64,000 nt of DNA from Ustilago trichophora (Eukaryota > Basidiomycota > Ustilaginomycetes > Ustilaginales > Ustilaginaceae), in the NCBI GenBank assembly GCA_900323505.1, contig OOIN01000001.1:248001-312000 (forward strand), written 5' to 3'. Position numbers and translations under genes: made by a program. This document shows, one piece after another, positions 39,099 through 49,090 of the stretch. The notes beneath the pieces are model-generated. The model searched no databases. It was not told the DNA's origin and saw only the letters and a list, made by a program, of their open reading frames with translations. Each line of letters opens with the position of its first letter. The stretch's first letter is position 1.

Positions 39099-41216
39099 AT
39101 GGCAGCACCATCCTCCAGAATGTCTGGCAGCGGCAGCAGCGTCGCCAGCTCTACAGCACCCGCCACAGCAGCACCTGCCGCTCCTTCCTTATCAGGGGCA
39201 GCAGCAGCGTCGCAGCACCACCAGTCGCATCACAAATCCCAACATCACCACCACCACCACCACCATCACGCTCATCACATCACTGACCCAGCTCGTCGCA
39301 AAAAGAAGCACCTGCCCGCCCAGCTTGCTCAGCTTCAGCTCGAAAACGAAGATGATGACGGCAATAACTTTATCTCGTCATCCCGTGATGCTTCCGAAGA
39401 GGACAACGACGACCAAGAAGAGACTTTTGATGACGATGCCTCCATCGCCTCGCTCCGTCACCACCAGCAAGGCGCCAGCACGAGCTCGCTCTCCAACGTG
39501 CCTATCTCCTCGTCGCTTTCGTCCATCCCGCCCAACGACAGGGATCAGGCACTCATCGACTCGGCTGCCCTTCATCAACCTTCCAAGCTCCAGCACCAAT
39601 TCAAACCTGCCAACGTGCTTGACGACCGAACTCCTGCAAGCTCAAGTCCTCCTCGTGTCGCTGCAGCATCCGCTACTGCTCCTCTGGCCGGCAGTGCTGT
39701 TGGCTCCAGAGCTGGTCAGCCCGCTGTCCAGCACGGCTTCGTTTCCCCGCCTTTGGCACAACAGCAGACGCAAGCGCCGTCCGATCGCAGAAGAGAAGCT
39801 TCGTCTGATGATGATGAGCGATACGTGCGCCCGTCGGTTGGTGCAACCCTCGCCAACGCAAGTGCTGCGCTCTCGAGCAGCTCGTCCGTAGAGCTTCTGC
39901 CCAAGGCTGTTGCTGCACAGAGGCAAACTGGTGCAGCGGAAGGCAAATCCGCCAAAGCAGGCGTCGGAGCAGGCCTCAACCTCGGATCCCTACCGCCTCC
40001 GGTTGTTGGCAGCACCACTGCGACTTCGCAGCCTTTGAGCACGGTCAAGCCGCAAGCGAGTGCTGCGGATCCCTTCTCGCCCTCCGCCGCATCGGGTATC
40101 GCAAACACTTTGGCTGGCAACGCCAACGCAGCCACACCCAAAGCACAGCAAGCTGGCGACCCTTCAGCCGCACCTGCTCTCGACCCCTCTGTGCTGGGTC
40201 AAGCCGTGACTGCCGGCGGCGGTGCACCTGCCGCCTCCAAGACGCGCAAGACGTCGGCTTCGCACCACGCTTCTAATGCTGCTGCTCGCCGAGCGGAGCT
40301 CAAGGACGGAACTGCCGACGAAGCGGGTAACAATACTGATGGCGCGACTCCGTACGACGGCGATGTCGAATACGCGGCCCGTACACCTGTCTCTGCGCAA
40401 ATCGGAGCTGGCTCGGCTGCAGCATCCACACAGCGCGAAGCGTCCAGCAAGACGGCAGCTGCATCGAGCGCCGCACCGGCCAAGAGCACCGCACCGGCAC
40501 CTGCTCGTTCGCGCACCTACATCCAGACCATGAAGAGCCGCCACGCTGATTGTCACCCTCAAGGCGATGACTTCGACGAAGGCGGATTCCAACCCTCCTC
40601 TATCCCCTCTGCCGAGGAGATCCAGGCCTGGGTCAGCGAAGCCATCTTCAACCCCGACCCGCAGCGCGATTACTCGATCAACCCTCCTCCCAAGCGTTAC
40701 GACAGCGAAGGCCGCGAACGTCCCATTCGTATCTACGCCGATGGTGTCTACGATCTCTTCCACTATGCACACGCACTTCAGCTTCGTCAAGCCAAGCTCT
40801 CCTTCCCTTCGGTTCACCTGATCGTCGGAGTGGTCAGCAGCCACTCGTGTGGCAAGCACAAGAACAAGCCCGTTCTGACGAGTCAGGAGCGCTACGAATG
40901 TGTTCGTAACTGTAGATGGGTCGATGAGGTGCTAGAGGACGCGCCGTGGGTGGTCGACCAGAACCTCATCGACACGCTCGAGATCGACTACATTGCACAC
41001 GACGACCTGCCATACTCGGGCATTGGCATGGAGGACATTTATGCATTTGTCAAGAAGCAAGGTAGATTCTTGCCGACCAGGAGGACCGACGGTGTTTCGA
41101 CCTCCGAGTTGCTGGGCAGGATCGTAGAGGTCTACAGGGAGGGAAGTCTGGATGGAAAGCTCGTCAAGATCGGGCTCGAAGATCTTACCTCGACGCATGA
41201 GTACAAGCATGCATAA
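39099..41216 (+). CDS. PCT1: Choline-phosphate cytidylyltransferase
   Basis: Catalyses CTP plus phosphocholine to CDP-choline, the rate-setting step of the Kennedy pathway. The protein has 705 residues, of which about the first 540 are Ala/Ser/Gln-rich and probably disordered, with a run of nine His near residue 50. The catalytic domain begins near 542: IRIYADGVYDLFHYAHALQL contains the nucleotide-binding HxGH site, here HYAH. KNKPVLTSQERYECVRNCRW, VDEVLEDAPWVV and RRTDGVSTSELL (the RTEGISTS motif) follow. The protein ends about 30 residues after the last motif, so the long amphipathic membrane-binding helix of yeast and animal enzymes is not seen. Single exon, acaATGg start. Confidence 0.82.
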   Translation: MAAPSSRMSGSGSSVASSTAPATAAPAAPSLSGAAAASQHHQSHHKSQHHHHHHHHHAHHITDPARRKKKHLPAQLAQLQLENEDDDGNNFISSSRDASEEDNDDQEETFDDDASIASLRHHQQGASTSSLSNVPISSSLSSIPPNDRDQALIDSAALHQPSKLQHQFKPANVLDDRTPASSSPPRVAAASATAPLAGSAVGSRAGQPAVQHGFVSPPLAQQQTQAPSDRRREASSDDDERYVRPSVGATLANASAALSSSSSVELLPKAVAAQRQTGAAEGKSAKAGVGAGLNLGSLPPPVVGSTTATSQPLSTVKPQASAADPFSPSAASGIANTLAGNANAATPKAQQAGDPSAAPALDPSVLGQAVTAGGGAPAASKTRKTSASHHASNAAARRAELKDGTADEAGNNTDGATPYDGDVEYAARTPVSAQIGAGSAAASTQREASSKTAAASSAAPAKSTAPAPARSRTYIQTMKSRHADCHPQGDDFDEGGFQPSSIPSAEEIQAWVSEAIFNPDPQRDYSINPPPKRYDSEGRERPIRIYADGVYDLFHYAHALQLRQAKLSFPSVHLIVGVVSSHSCGKHKNKPVLTSQERYECVRNCRWVDEVLEDAPWVVDQNLIDTLEIDYIAHDDLPYSGIGMEDIYAFVKKQGRFLPTRRTDGVSTSELLGRIVEVYREGSLDGKLVKIGLEDLTSTHEYKHA

Positions 41217-41275
41217 GTGGATGCTGTGGACATTAGTACATTGCCAATTTGATTCGTTTTACACTGGTCCGGTTG

Positions 41276-41361
<86 letters not shown>

Positions 41362-41557
41362 TGTGTGACACTTGATGTCCTTGAGTCGGGAGCGTCTTGC
41401 CTAGGGTCGTGTTTCCGACTCCCGCGTTTACAGACGGAAATTTCCCGAAGAGTGGAGGTCAATGCAGGTTCAAGCTTGTTCTTGACCGCCAACACCTTCC
41501 ATTCCTTCTACCATCCTCTCGCCACGGCGTATCTGCACGCAGGCCACATCAGCAAGG
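41217..41557. other. Intergenic region dominated by a compound microsatellite
   Basis: This short gap between two + strand genes holds the (GT)14/(GA)25 repeat at 41279-41358 and the promoter of the next gene. Confidence 0.5.
41279..41358 (+). repeat. Compound microsatellite (GT)14 AA (GA)25
   Basis: Uninterrupted GT units at 41279-41306, two A, then uninterrupted GA units at 41309-41358. The GA run is a purine/pyrimidine tract that could form triplex DNA and is likely to vary in length among strains. Confidence 0.9.
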
Positions 41558-42397
41558 ATGCATCACCCAACCCGTGGCGGCGCTAGGGGCGGAGCGGCCG
41601 AGTTCAGCTGGGACAAAGTCAAAGAGTCGAAAGACCGCGAATTCTACCTCGGCAACTCGGTCGCTGCTCCCACGGGACGATGGCAAGATGGACGCGATAT
41701 CAACTGGTACAACAAGGACAAGAGCGCTTCTGGCTCTTCCCCAAGCGCGATCGATGAGAGACGGGAGGAGTTGCGCAAGATCAAAGAGGCTGAGACTGCT
41801 GCGCTGTATGCCAAGTTGGGGAAGCCGCCCCCGCCAACAGGAGGAGAAGGGGAGATGAAAGTTGGGGACAGACTGGCAAGTGGTTCGGCGGGATCGGTAA
41901 AGAGAGAGGTGACTGGTGCGAATGGTGCTCCACTGGATGGGGCCAAGTCGAGATGGGGAAAAGGCGTGGATGGGGAGGACGAAATTTCAGAGGCGGATAA
42001 GAAGCTCGCGAGGAGGTTTGCGAGGGATGAGGTGCGCAGGCGCCGAGCTGAGGCGGGTGAGAATGATGAAGACGTTGAAAAGGGGAGGAGGAGGAGAGAC
42101 GATGAAAGGCGCCGTCATTCGAGCAGAAGACACGACGATGACGACAAGGATAGGAACAGGCACCGCCGGCATCGACACCACCATCACGGCGAATCGAGGC
42201 GGCATCGAGACGATGATCGCGACGACAAGGACTCAAGACGGCACCGTCACCAAAGCGAGGGGAGAAGCAGTCGAAGTAGAAGTAGGTCGCCAAAACCCTC
42301 TGACCACCACCGACATCGAGATCGCGATGAACAACGTCACAAATCGAGGAGCTCGCCATCCAGGAAGGAGCGAGAGCATCGGGAGGAAAGCTTTTGA
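41558..42397 (+). CDS. MMTAG2-like nuclear protein with an Arg/Ser/His-rich tail
   Basis: The protein has 279 residues. The N-terminus matches the MMTAG2 (C1orf35) signature: PTRGGARGGAAEFSWDKVKE, DREFYLGNSVAAPTGRWQDG and INWYNKD. Residues 150-279 are rich in Arg, His, Asp and Ser with RSRSRSPK, like splicing-factor tails. The animal protein is nuclear, phosphorylated and of unclear role; I infer an RNA-processing link only from the RS-like tail. The ATG at 41558 directly precedes the conserved motif. Confidence 0.8.
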   Translation: MHHPTRGGARGGAAEFSWDKVKESKDREFYLGNSVAAPTGRWQDGRDINWYNKDKSASGSSPSAIDERREELRKIKEAETAALYAKLGKPPPPTGGEGEMKVGDRLASGSAGSVKREVTGANGAPLDGAKSRWGKGVDGEDEISEADKKLARRFARDEVRRRRAEAGENDEDVEKGRRRRDDERRRHSSRRHDDDDKDRNRHRRHRHHHHGESRRHRDDDRDDKDSRRHRHQSEGRSSRSRSRSPKPSDHHRHRDRDEQRHKSRSSPSRKEREHREESF

Positions 42398-43082
42398 CGC
42401 GTCTCGTCTTCTCAGCGCGATCACGAGCGTGAGCATGTTCACTCTCGTCATCGATCTCATCGTGACTGACCCAGATGTGCACAACAGGATCCAACTGCGA
42501 ACTCTTATACTTCATCAGCAGTCCGATGCAGCTCTTCCAAGCTTCCTCACAAGTTGCAGAGCCCTATCTCCGCTCGCATCTTCCATACAAGATCTCATTC
42601 CGCGTACATGAGTATCAGAGTCCACTATCATCTGAACATTGTCCTATGAAAAGCATGTATCGTGGTCCTGTCGACGAGCAATTCGAAGACTGCGGATCAG
42701 CATGTCTAGCAAGCAGCATGGAAGAATTTTGAGCAGGTCGCGTAAATGAGCGGCTTACAGCGCGTTGATTTCAAAGACGCGCTCTGCAAGCTGAATTTTT
42801 TGGTGTTGCTTTCGCTTTCGGTTTGAACTCAGCCTCCACACAACCAGAACCCTTCCATCAGCTCTTCTCGCATCTTGACATCGGCTTTCTGCACACCATC
42901 ACCACCCTTGCTCCTTCTTGCTCCTTCATCGCAGGCATAGGCTGAGGCAGCAACCGCAATCGTAACCGCATCAAAGGCACAAAAAGGGCCTGAGACGCAC
43001 ATTCCATCATGTCGTTGTAGCATTCCGACACAACTAGAGAACCGCTCTTTGCTTAATCTTACTCAATCACACCTCGTCAGCG
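42398..43082. other. Intergenic region, no gene seen
   Basis: 3' region of the MMTAG2-like gene and promoter of the polymerase gene. No repeat or supported frame. Confidence 0.35.
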
Positions 43083-45698
43083 ATGGCATCTCCAAAGAAG
43101 GCGTCTCGCAGATACGATGCTCGGTTCGACACTGTGGCTGCCAATGCATCGCTGTTCGGCTCTACTGCTGACTCGGTAAACACATCAGCTCCAGCTTCAG
43201 CCTCGCCGACTGCGTCCGGTTCGACAACGCCGAAAGAGCACCTGTTACCAGATCTTCCGACCGACGACGGGCGCAGCAGCTTGATAGATAAGCCCCCTTC
43301 GCTCAAGCCTCCCGAGCCAACACATACAGCAGTACCAACCCATACAAATATAGAGACTGCAGTTCATTCTTCGGGCCCACCACCTTGGCCCACCATCACA
43401 TACAAACACTTGCTCTCTGCTGGCACTCTGAACCCAACCAACCCGCTCCGCGTGGTAGCACATTGCGATGTCGATGCGGCCTACGCCCAATTCGAAGCAT
43501 CTCGCCTCGGCCTCGATGCAACCGTCGTGCCGATAGCCGTACAGCAATGGCAAGGACTGATCGCGGTCAACTACCCAGCTCGCGACGCAGGCGTCTCGCG
43601 GTTTGAAAGCATCCCAGAAGCACTCAAAAAGTGTCCCGATCTGCACCTTGTCCACGTAGCAACCTATGCACACGGGAGCAACAAAGCGGACTATCATCCT
43701 GACCCAAAGCCCGAAACACACAAAGTCAGTCTGGACCCATATCGCAGGGAGAGTAACAAGATCCTCGCCATCTTCAAACAGACCTGTCCGCACGGCGCCG
43801 TGGAGAAGGCCAGCATCGACGAGTCGTACTTTGACCTGACCATTGAAGTGCGCAAGCTTATGATCGAGCGCTTTCCGCATTTGGGTCAGCCGCCGCCTGA
43901 CGATCCAGTGACGGGGGTGAAAGGAATGGATCAACCGCTGCCTCCAGCGCCAAGGTTGGGATTGAAGCAGTGGAAGCAGTTGGGATATGTCGTGCCGAAA
44001 TCGGGTGATGTAGGGAAGGCGACGGGTATCGGGCGTCCTGAAAAGGCGGTGGCGAAGGGTGCGCTGTTGGTGGATGCACCGATTGGAGCGGGGATCGTTT
44101 CTGCGCCTTTGCCGGATCTGGCACAGGACATGTCCAACTTCGGAGTGGAACAAAGCTCCGAGGCCGATGGATGTACAAAGCCAAAAGACAAGCAAGCACC
44201 GTCATCCTGGGGCTCGGAACAAGACCGTCTCACCGATCCTTCTTCAAGCCAGCCCGACGACCTCGACTCGGAAGCGGCACTCTGGGATCGCATCGAGTAT
44301 GGCGAAACCACATGGACCGATGTCGCGCTCGCCCTCGGCGCAGAACTCATGAACCGTGTTCGTCAAAATGTCCTTGATGAGCTCAATTACACCACTTCAG
44401 CAGGAATCGCTTCGAACAAGACCCTCTCCAAGCTCTGTTCATCTTGGCGCAAGCCCAACGGTCAAACCATCATGCGGCCCTGTTCGGTTGCCAACTTTTT
44501 CTCCTCTCTGCCCTTCCAAAAGATCCGCTTTTTGGGTGGCAAGCTCGGCAATGCCATGGGCGTCGAGTGGAATTCTGCGACAGTTTCAGATCTCTGGGAG
44601 GTTGGACTGGATGAGATGCAAGCCAAGTTTGGAGAGGAAGCACGCTGGGTGTACAACGTCTTACGCGGCATCGATTACAGTGAGGTGAGAGAGAGGGTTA
44701 ACAACCAGACCATGCTGGCAAGCAAGTCGGTCCGACCGGCGATAACCAAGCCGGAAGAGGCGATGCACTGGCTGACCATCTTGGCTACCGAGCTGGCGAT
44801 CCGGCTGCGAGAAGCTAGGGAGCTCAGGTTGAATCTGTGGCCCAAGACATTGGTACTCAGGTACATCAGGGCTGGATCGGTTCCACGCAGCCGACAGGTC
44901 CCTTTCCCGTTCACCAATCCAAACGATCAGGACGAGCTCGCAAAGGTGATCCTCAAAAAGGGGCAGAAGCTGTGGGAGGAGAGCCTTGGCGATGCGCTCG
45001 GATTGGGTGCGTCAGCGCCAGGTTTTGGAGAAGCCAAGGTGTTGACGATCGCGTTAGGCTTCGGAGGTCTGTCCGAGGGCGAGGTCGGACAGCGCGGTAT
45101 TGCAAGATTTCTGGGATCGACAAACAACGCGGCGTCAAGCTCGGGTAACGGGTCAATGTCGACAGCAGCACCGATGTCAAGGCCGGCGGTCGAAGCGGGG
45201 TTGGTGGAAGAGCAGCCCTCGCCCAGAAAGAAGAGGAAACGCAATAGGCTGGATGTCATGTTCGAAACGCAATCGAAGCAACAGCAGGCCACTCAACTGC
45301 AACTACAGTCCCAGGTACCGCCGAAGGAGGAAGAGGGGTCGACGCCTAACGATCCAACAGACGAGGGCGTCGCAGACAAAGGACCAGCCCCTGCATTTTC
45401 GGAAGCAGACAGCAAGGATACAAAGGAAACTGCAGATTCATCGGGAGGAGACGCCGGCCGGGCAGAAGATCCGCAATGGCGCTGTCCCGAATGCTCGCAG
45501 CTCATCCACGCCCCTGTCGATTCGGCCTGGTTCGAAAAGCCCTACCTGGTTGAAAAGCTCAAAGACGAGCATCTCGACTGGCACTTTGCCGTCTCTCTCT
45601 CACAAGCACCACCTGCTCCTACTTCTACAGCATCCCAACCCGCTCCGAGCGCAAGCAAGAAGAAGCGAGCGCTGGACAAGTTCTTTAGCCGTCGCTGA
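43083..45698 (+). CDS. RAD30: DNA polymerase eta (translesion synthesis, Y family)
   Basis: Copies past UV dimers in the nucleus. The protein has 871 residues. The palm motifs are VVAHCDVDAAYAQFEA (metal Asp129) and EKASIDESYFDLT (Asp246, Glu247), with IAVNYPARDAGVSRFE between them as in eta. An insertion of about 150 residues follows, then YTTSAGIASNKTLSKLCSSW, GGKLGNAMG and the little-finger region. The tail has a UBZ-type zinc finger (CPECSQLI and EHLDWHFA) that binds ubiquitinated PCNA, and a C-terminal PCNA-binding-like KKKRALDKFFSRR. An extra 120 residues precede the palm; the first ATG in frame was used. Confidence 0.9.
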   Translation: MASPKKASRRYDARFDTVAANASLFGSTADSVNTSAPASASPTASGSTTPKEHLLPDLPTDDGRSSLIDKPPSLKPPEPTHTAVPTHTNIETAVHSSGPPPWPTITYKHLLSAGTLNPTNPLRVVAHCDVDAAYAQFEASRLGLDATVVPIAVQQWQGLIAVNYPARDAGVSRFESIPEALKKCPDLHLVHVATYAHGSNKADYHPDPKPETHKVSLDPYRRESNKILAIFKQTCPHGAVEKASIDESYFDLTIEVRKLMIERFPHLGQPPPDDPVTGVKGMDQPLPPAPRLGLKQWKQLGYVVPKSGDVGKATGIGRPEKAVAKGALLVDAPIGAGIVSAPLPDLAQDMSNFGVEQSSEADGCTKPKDKQAPSSWGSEQDRLTDPSSSQPDDLDSEAALWDRIEYGETTWTDVALALGAELMNRVRQNVLDELNYTTSAGIASNKTLSKLCSSWRKPNGQTIMRPCSVANFFSSLPFQKIRFLGGKLGNAMGVEWNSATVSDLWEVGLDEMQAKFGEEARWVYNVLRGIDYSEVRERVNNQTMLASKSVRPAITKPEEAMHWLTILATELAIRLREARELRLNLWPKTLVLRYIRAGSVPRSRQVPFPFTNPNDQDELAKVILKKGQKLWEESLGDALGLGASAPGFGEAKVLTIALGFGGLSEGEVGQRGIARFLGSTNNAASSSGNGSMSTAAPMSRPAVEAGLVEEQPSPRKKRKRNRLDVMFETQSKQQQATQLQLQSQVPPKEEEGSTPNDPTDEGVADKGPAPAFSEADSKDTKETADSSGGDAGRAEDPQWRCPECSQLIHAPVDSAWFEKPYLVEKLKDEHLDWHFAVSLSQAPPAPTSTASQPAPSASKKKRALDKFFSRR

Positions 45699-46385
45699 AG
45701 AAAAGCACGCAGATGTATGCAGTATGATCTACTTTTTCATTTCACCCTTCTTTGTCGCCGTCTGCTGTTGAAAATTGTACTACGAGTAGAGGCGGTGACA
45801 GCTGTCAAAGTCACCGCTTCCCGCGGTCAAAATCCGCGAATGTGTTACAATTCGACCTTAACACCGGCGAATAAATTTGACCGGCTAAATTTTCATAACG
45901 CCACACAACAGCCACTGCTCTGCGACTGTTATGACAGGCAAACAAGGCGGGAACGGAGTATTTACCGGCAATTGCAACTAACGCAGCTCTTCTCCTCGGC
46001 AGGCAAGCATAGCGGCTTTTTCGTGGTCACCGGATACACACCGGCACAACAAAGCAGGATCAAGGTTTGGCAGTTGTACCCCGCATTCACACCCTTCGGA
46101 AGGATTCCCATGACGCCCTGCCTTGCCACCATTCCCTACCTCATCATCTAGCTAGGTGTCGGATTCAAAGGCGATAGAAGGACACAAGCATAGACTTGCA
46201 CCACACAAAGTGAAGCGGCGCATCGAGGTGGGATCGTTGCTACCTTGCTACATACGGCACCACGCCATTCTTTCGTCTAGGGGCGTTCGACATAGACACC
46301 TCAAGTCCAACACATCGTTTGTATTTCACGCTCACCACTGGATCGGCACGAGGACAAGGAGCATCGATATAGACATTCGGCAAAG
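45699..46385. other. Intergenic region, no gene seen
   Basis: Between two + strand genes. No repeat or supported frame. Confidence 0.35.
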
Positions 46386-47918
46386 ATGACAAGCCCAACA
46401 GACGACGTCCAAGCATCACGACTGCAACCCAGCGTCTCCTCGGAGCGCAAAGAGCCCCCTGTCGACCCCGCCACCCCTGCCACAAGTGCACAAGAGAAAG
46501 TCGACCTATCCACAACCACCGATGTCAACCTCTCCGACTCCCAATTCACCATCCGCGAAGGTGGCTACGGCTGGGTCAACGTCGTCTGCAGCATCTTCCT
46601 CAACGCCGTCACCTGGGGTGTCAATACCACCTTTGGCGTCTATTTCTCGTACTACCTCCAGCACGACTATTTCACCGGCGCAACTCCTATGCGATACGCC
46701 TACGTTGGTGGACTCAGTGTAGCATCATGCATGCTCGTCGCTCCCTTCGTCAATCTGCTTTGGCGTTCTTCGGGATGGTTCAAGACGCCGCTGTATCTTG
46801 GGATGATCTTCATCTCGCTGGGTCAGATCGGCGCTGGGTTGTGCAAGACGTATGTCCAGCTGCTGTTCACGCAAGGATTCATCTTTGGTATCGGGTTGGG
46901 ATTGACGATGATTCCAACTCAACCATTGTTGAGTCAGTGGTTTAGGCGGAAGTTGAGCTATGCCCAAGGCTTGTCCGCTGCAGGAAGCGGTTTGGGCGGT
47001 TTAGTACTAGCCAACACGACGAGATATCTGATCCAAGAAAAGTCGCTCGAATATGCACTCATCTGCAACGGTATCGTCTCCTTGGTCGTCCTCTTTCCTT
47101 GCATCACACTGATGAAGTCGACCGAGCCGCAAACCCTCCGCTTCCTCCCTTCGAAGCATCGCAAGGTTCTCCCACCCACCGCTGCAAAGATCAAGAAGAA
47201 TCCACTCGACCTCAAATGGCTCGTACATCCAGGCTACGCTTTCGTGCTGCTCTTTGGTGTCTTCTCCATGATCGGCTACTTTGTCGCACTCTACTCGCTC
47301 GCTGCGTTTGCAACGTCCGGATTGGGTTTGACGCAGAAACAAGCTTCGACGCTTCAATCCATTCTTGCGGCTGGTCAGATGATCGGCCGACCACTCTGCG
47401 GGTTCTTACTCGATCTTGTGGGTCGTCATCCCTGTACGATTATGATCCAGGTCTTGGCGGGAGTGACGTGCTTCGCGTTCTGGCTACCTGCGCGGTCGTT
47501 CGCACTGCTGGTCGTCTTCGCCATCACCCAGGGCTTGTTGGGCGGTACGGTGTGGTCCAGTGTCGCGCCGATCTCGGCGGAAGTTGTGGGGATTAGAGAC
47601 CTGCCGAGTGCGTTGGCGGTCTTTTGGTTCGTAACGGTGCCGCCAGCTCAGTTTGGACAACCGATCGCTGTAGCACTGATCAACTATAGCACGAACAAGT
47701 TGGGGAGAACTGGAGCAAGCACCTACCTGATCTCGATCGGTTTCTGCGGGGCTTGTTTCGTTGTCAGCGGCCTCATGCTGTTGTTCAGCTGGAGATATGT
47801 TAGAGTAAGGGATCAGGCACACGAGCTCAAGAGTACTGCACAGACACCGGAACAGCAGTTGGAATCTCAGCAGGGATCCTTAGCGTCCTCCCCGCCGCCG
47901 GGGCAAGAAAAAGCTTGA
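46386..47918 (+). CDS. MFS transporter of the monocarboxylate (MCT/Mch) type
   Basis: The protein has 510 residues and 12 predicted helices. The conserved MCT start EGGYGWVNVVCSIFLNAVTW precedes helix 1. TWGVNTTFGVYFSYYL, GFIFGIGLGLTMIPTQPLLS and QWFRRKLSYAQGLSAAGSGL are typical of fungal Mch/Esbp6-like proteins. A central loop near residues 235-275 and GRPLCGFLLDLVGRHP after helix 8 match the MFS loop signature. The N- and C-termini are hydrophilic (Gln/Ser/Pro). Fungal members rarely carry monocarboxylates; some carry riboflavin, so the substrate is open. Confidence 0.85.
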   Translation: MTSPTDDVQASRLQPSVSSERKEPPVDPATPATSAQEKVDLSTTTDVNLSDSQFTIREGGYGWVNVVCSIFLNAVTWGVNTTFGVYFSYYLQHDYFTGATPMRYAYVGGLSVASCMLVAPFVNLLWRSSGWFKTPLYLGMIFISLGQIGAGLCKTYVQLLFTQGFIFGIGLGLTMIPTQPLLSQWFRRKLSYAQGLSAAGSGLGGLVLANTTRYLIQEKSLEYALICNGIVSLVVLFPCITLMKSTEPQTLRFLPSKHRKVLPPTAAKIKKNPLDLKWLVHPGYAFVLLFGVFSMIGYFVALYSLAAFATSGLGLTQKQASTLQSILAAGQMIGRPLCGFLLDLVGRHPCTIMIQVLAGVTCFAFWLPARSFALLVVFAITQGLLGGTVWSSVAPISAEVVGIRDLPSALAVFWFVTVPPAQFGQPIAVALINYSTNKLGRTGASTYLISIGFCGACFVVSGLMLLFSWRYVRVRDQAHELKSTAQTPEQQLESQQGSLASSPPPGQEKA

Positions 47919-49090
47919 AGTAATGATTGTAATCAGTAGATCTTCATCGCAATGCAGACTTGGATCGCATCTAGCGTCGTTGCAATACTTCTGTGATCGT
48001 CGAGCTCAGCATAAAAAGCTGTGGTGCGAGCCAAAAACGGTACTGACAAAGAATCAAAAAAGAGAACTGCAGCACCTAGGATTCCCGCGTGGTCCCCCAC
48101 CGCAGTACTGACTAGGCGATACCTTGCTTAACTTCGCAGATCGGACGGGATGCGGTGCTTTCAGGGTTCTATGGCCGCAGATATCAATCTCATTCTTATA
48201 CAGGTAGATATACTGCTGATCCTTGCGAGACGTAATATTATTTTTGCTCGCAGTGTGTGCGATGTTCTAAAAAGTGAGCACAGAGGAGGCGAGAAAAAGC
48301 CGAGATGGAGGTTGACAGGGTCGGAATGGGAAATGGCAGCATTAACCTACCGAAGATCCTCCTGCCGAGTTGGTTCCTCTCCGCCGTCGGCTATCTATAT
48401 CCCTCAACAGCGGACAATGTACAGTATCGTTGCGAGTATAGGTTCGTTAAGCCAAGGCCCTGATGAACAATGACCACCATGCACCAGCGCGAAAGGAGCT
48501 ACTGCTGGACGGAAAGAAGAAAATCCGCGGTCGAACAAGGTTAAGCGAACATTTTACGGAGCCCCGCACTCCGCACCTTCTCCACCAACGTTAGCCTCGG
48601 AGAGTTTGACAGCTTTGCATTCGATTCGTGTAGAGCCACAACCATGCATTCGACCGTCGGAACTCGTTTGATCGTCCGAAGCCCGTCTAAGACCCGAGTG
48701 AGGGTGTCAATTACTGTCGTGACGAGATTCGATCTCGGCTATCGCCTTCTGGGTTGATGCTTCGGCCCGTGAGATTTGAAAGGAAGGGCAGACGAAGATT
48801 CCACCCGATATGGAAAGCCGGCTGGAATCTTTGCTGTTGTTGATGATACTTGACAGGTGTATAGAGGGCAGAGACTCGCTTCGCTCATACATGCTCAAGA
48901 GAAGTCTGGCTTCTGCACACGGTCAAGCTCGTAGTTGAAGCTGGTGAAGGAGACCAAGATGCATAAGTAGCCCCTGAATTCTCACCAAGAAGCCCTTCGA
49001 TTCATCTTATCCAAGCAGTCCTGCTACCATCACCTAACTTTGGCTGTCTACAGTGTCGCGCTCAAGACACCGGACGCTTCCGACTTCAAG
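47919..49090. other. Promoter region of the amylase-like gene
   Basis: A 1.17-kb stretch with no supported gene. GC-box-like elements CCCCCAC (about 48094-48100) and CCCCGC (48562-48567) fit the loose CreA/Mig1 consensus, which would suit a secreted amylase, but such short motifs are common. Confidence 0.35.

Noticed and set aside
43872..43880. An exact TTTCCGCAT match inside the polymerase eta gene
   Set aside because: It is a single coding copy with no neighbours, as expected by chance at this motif length.
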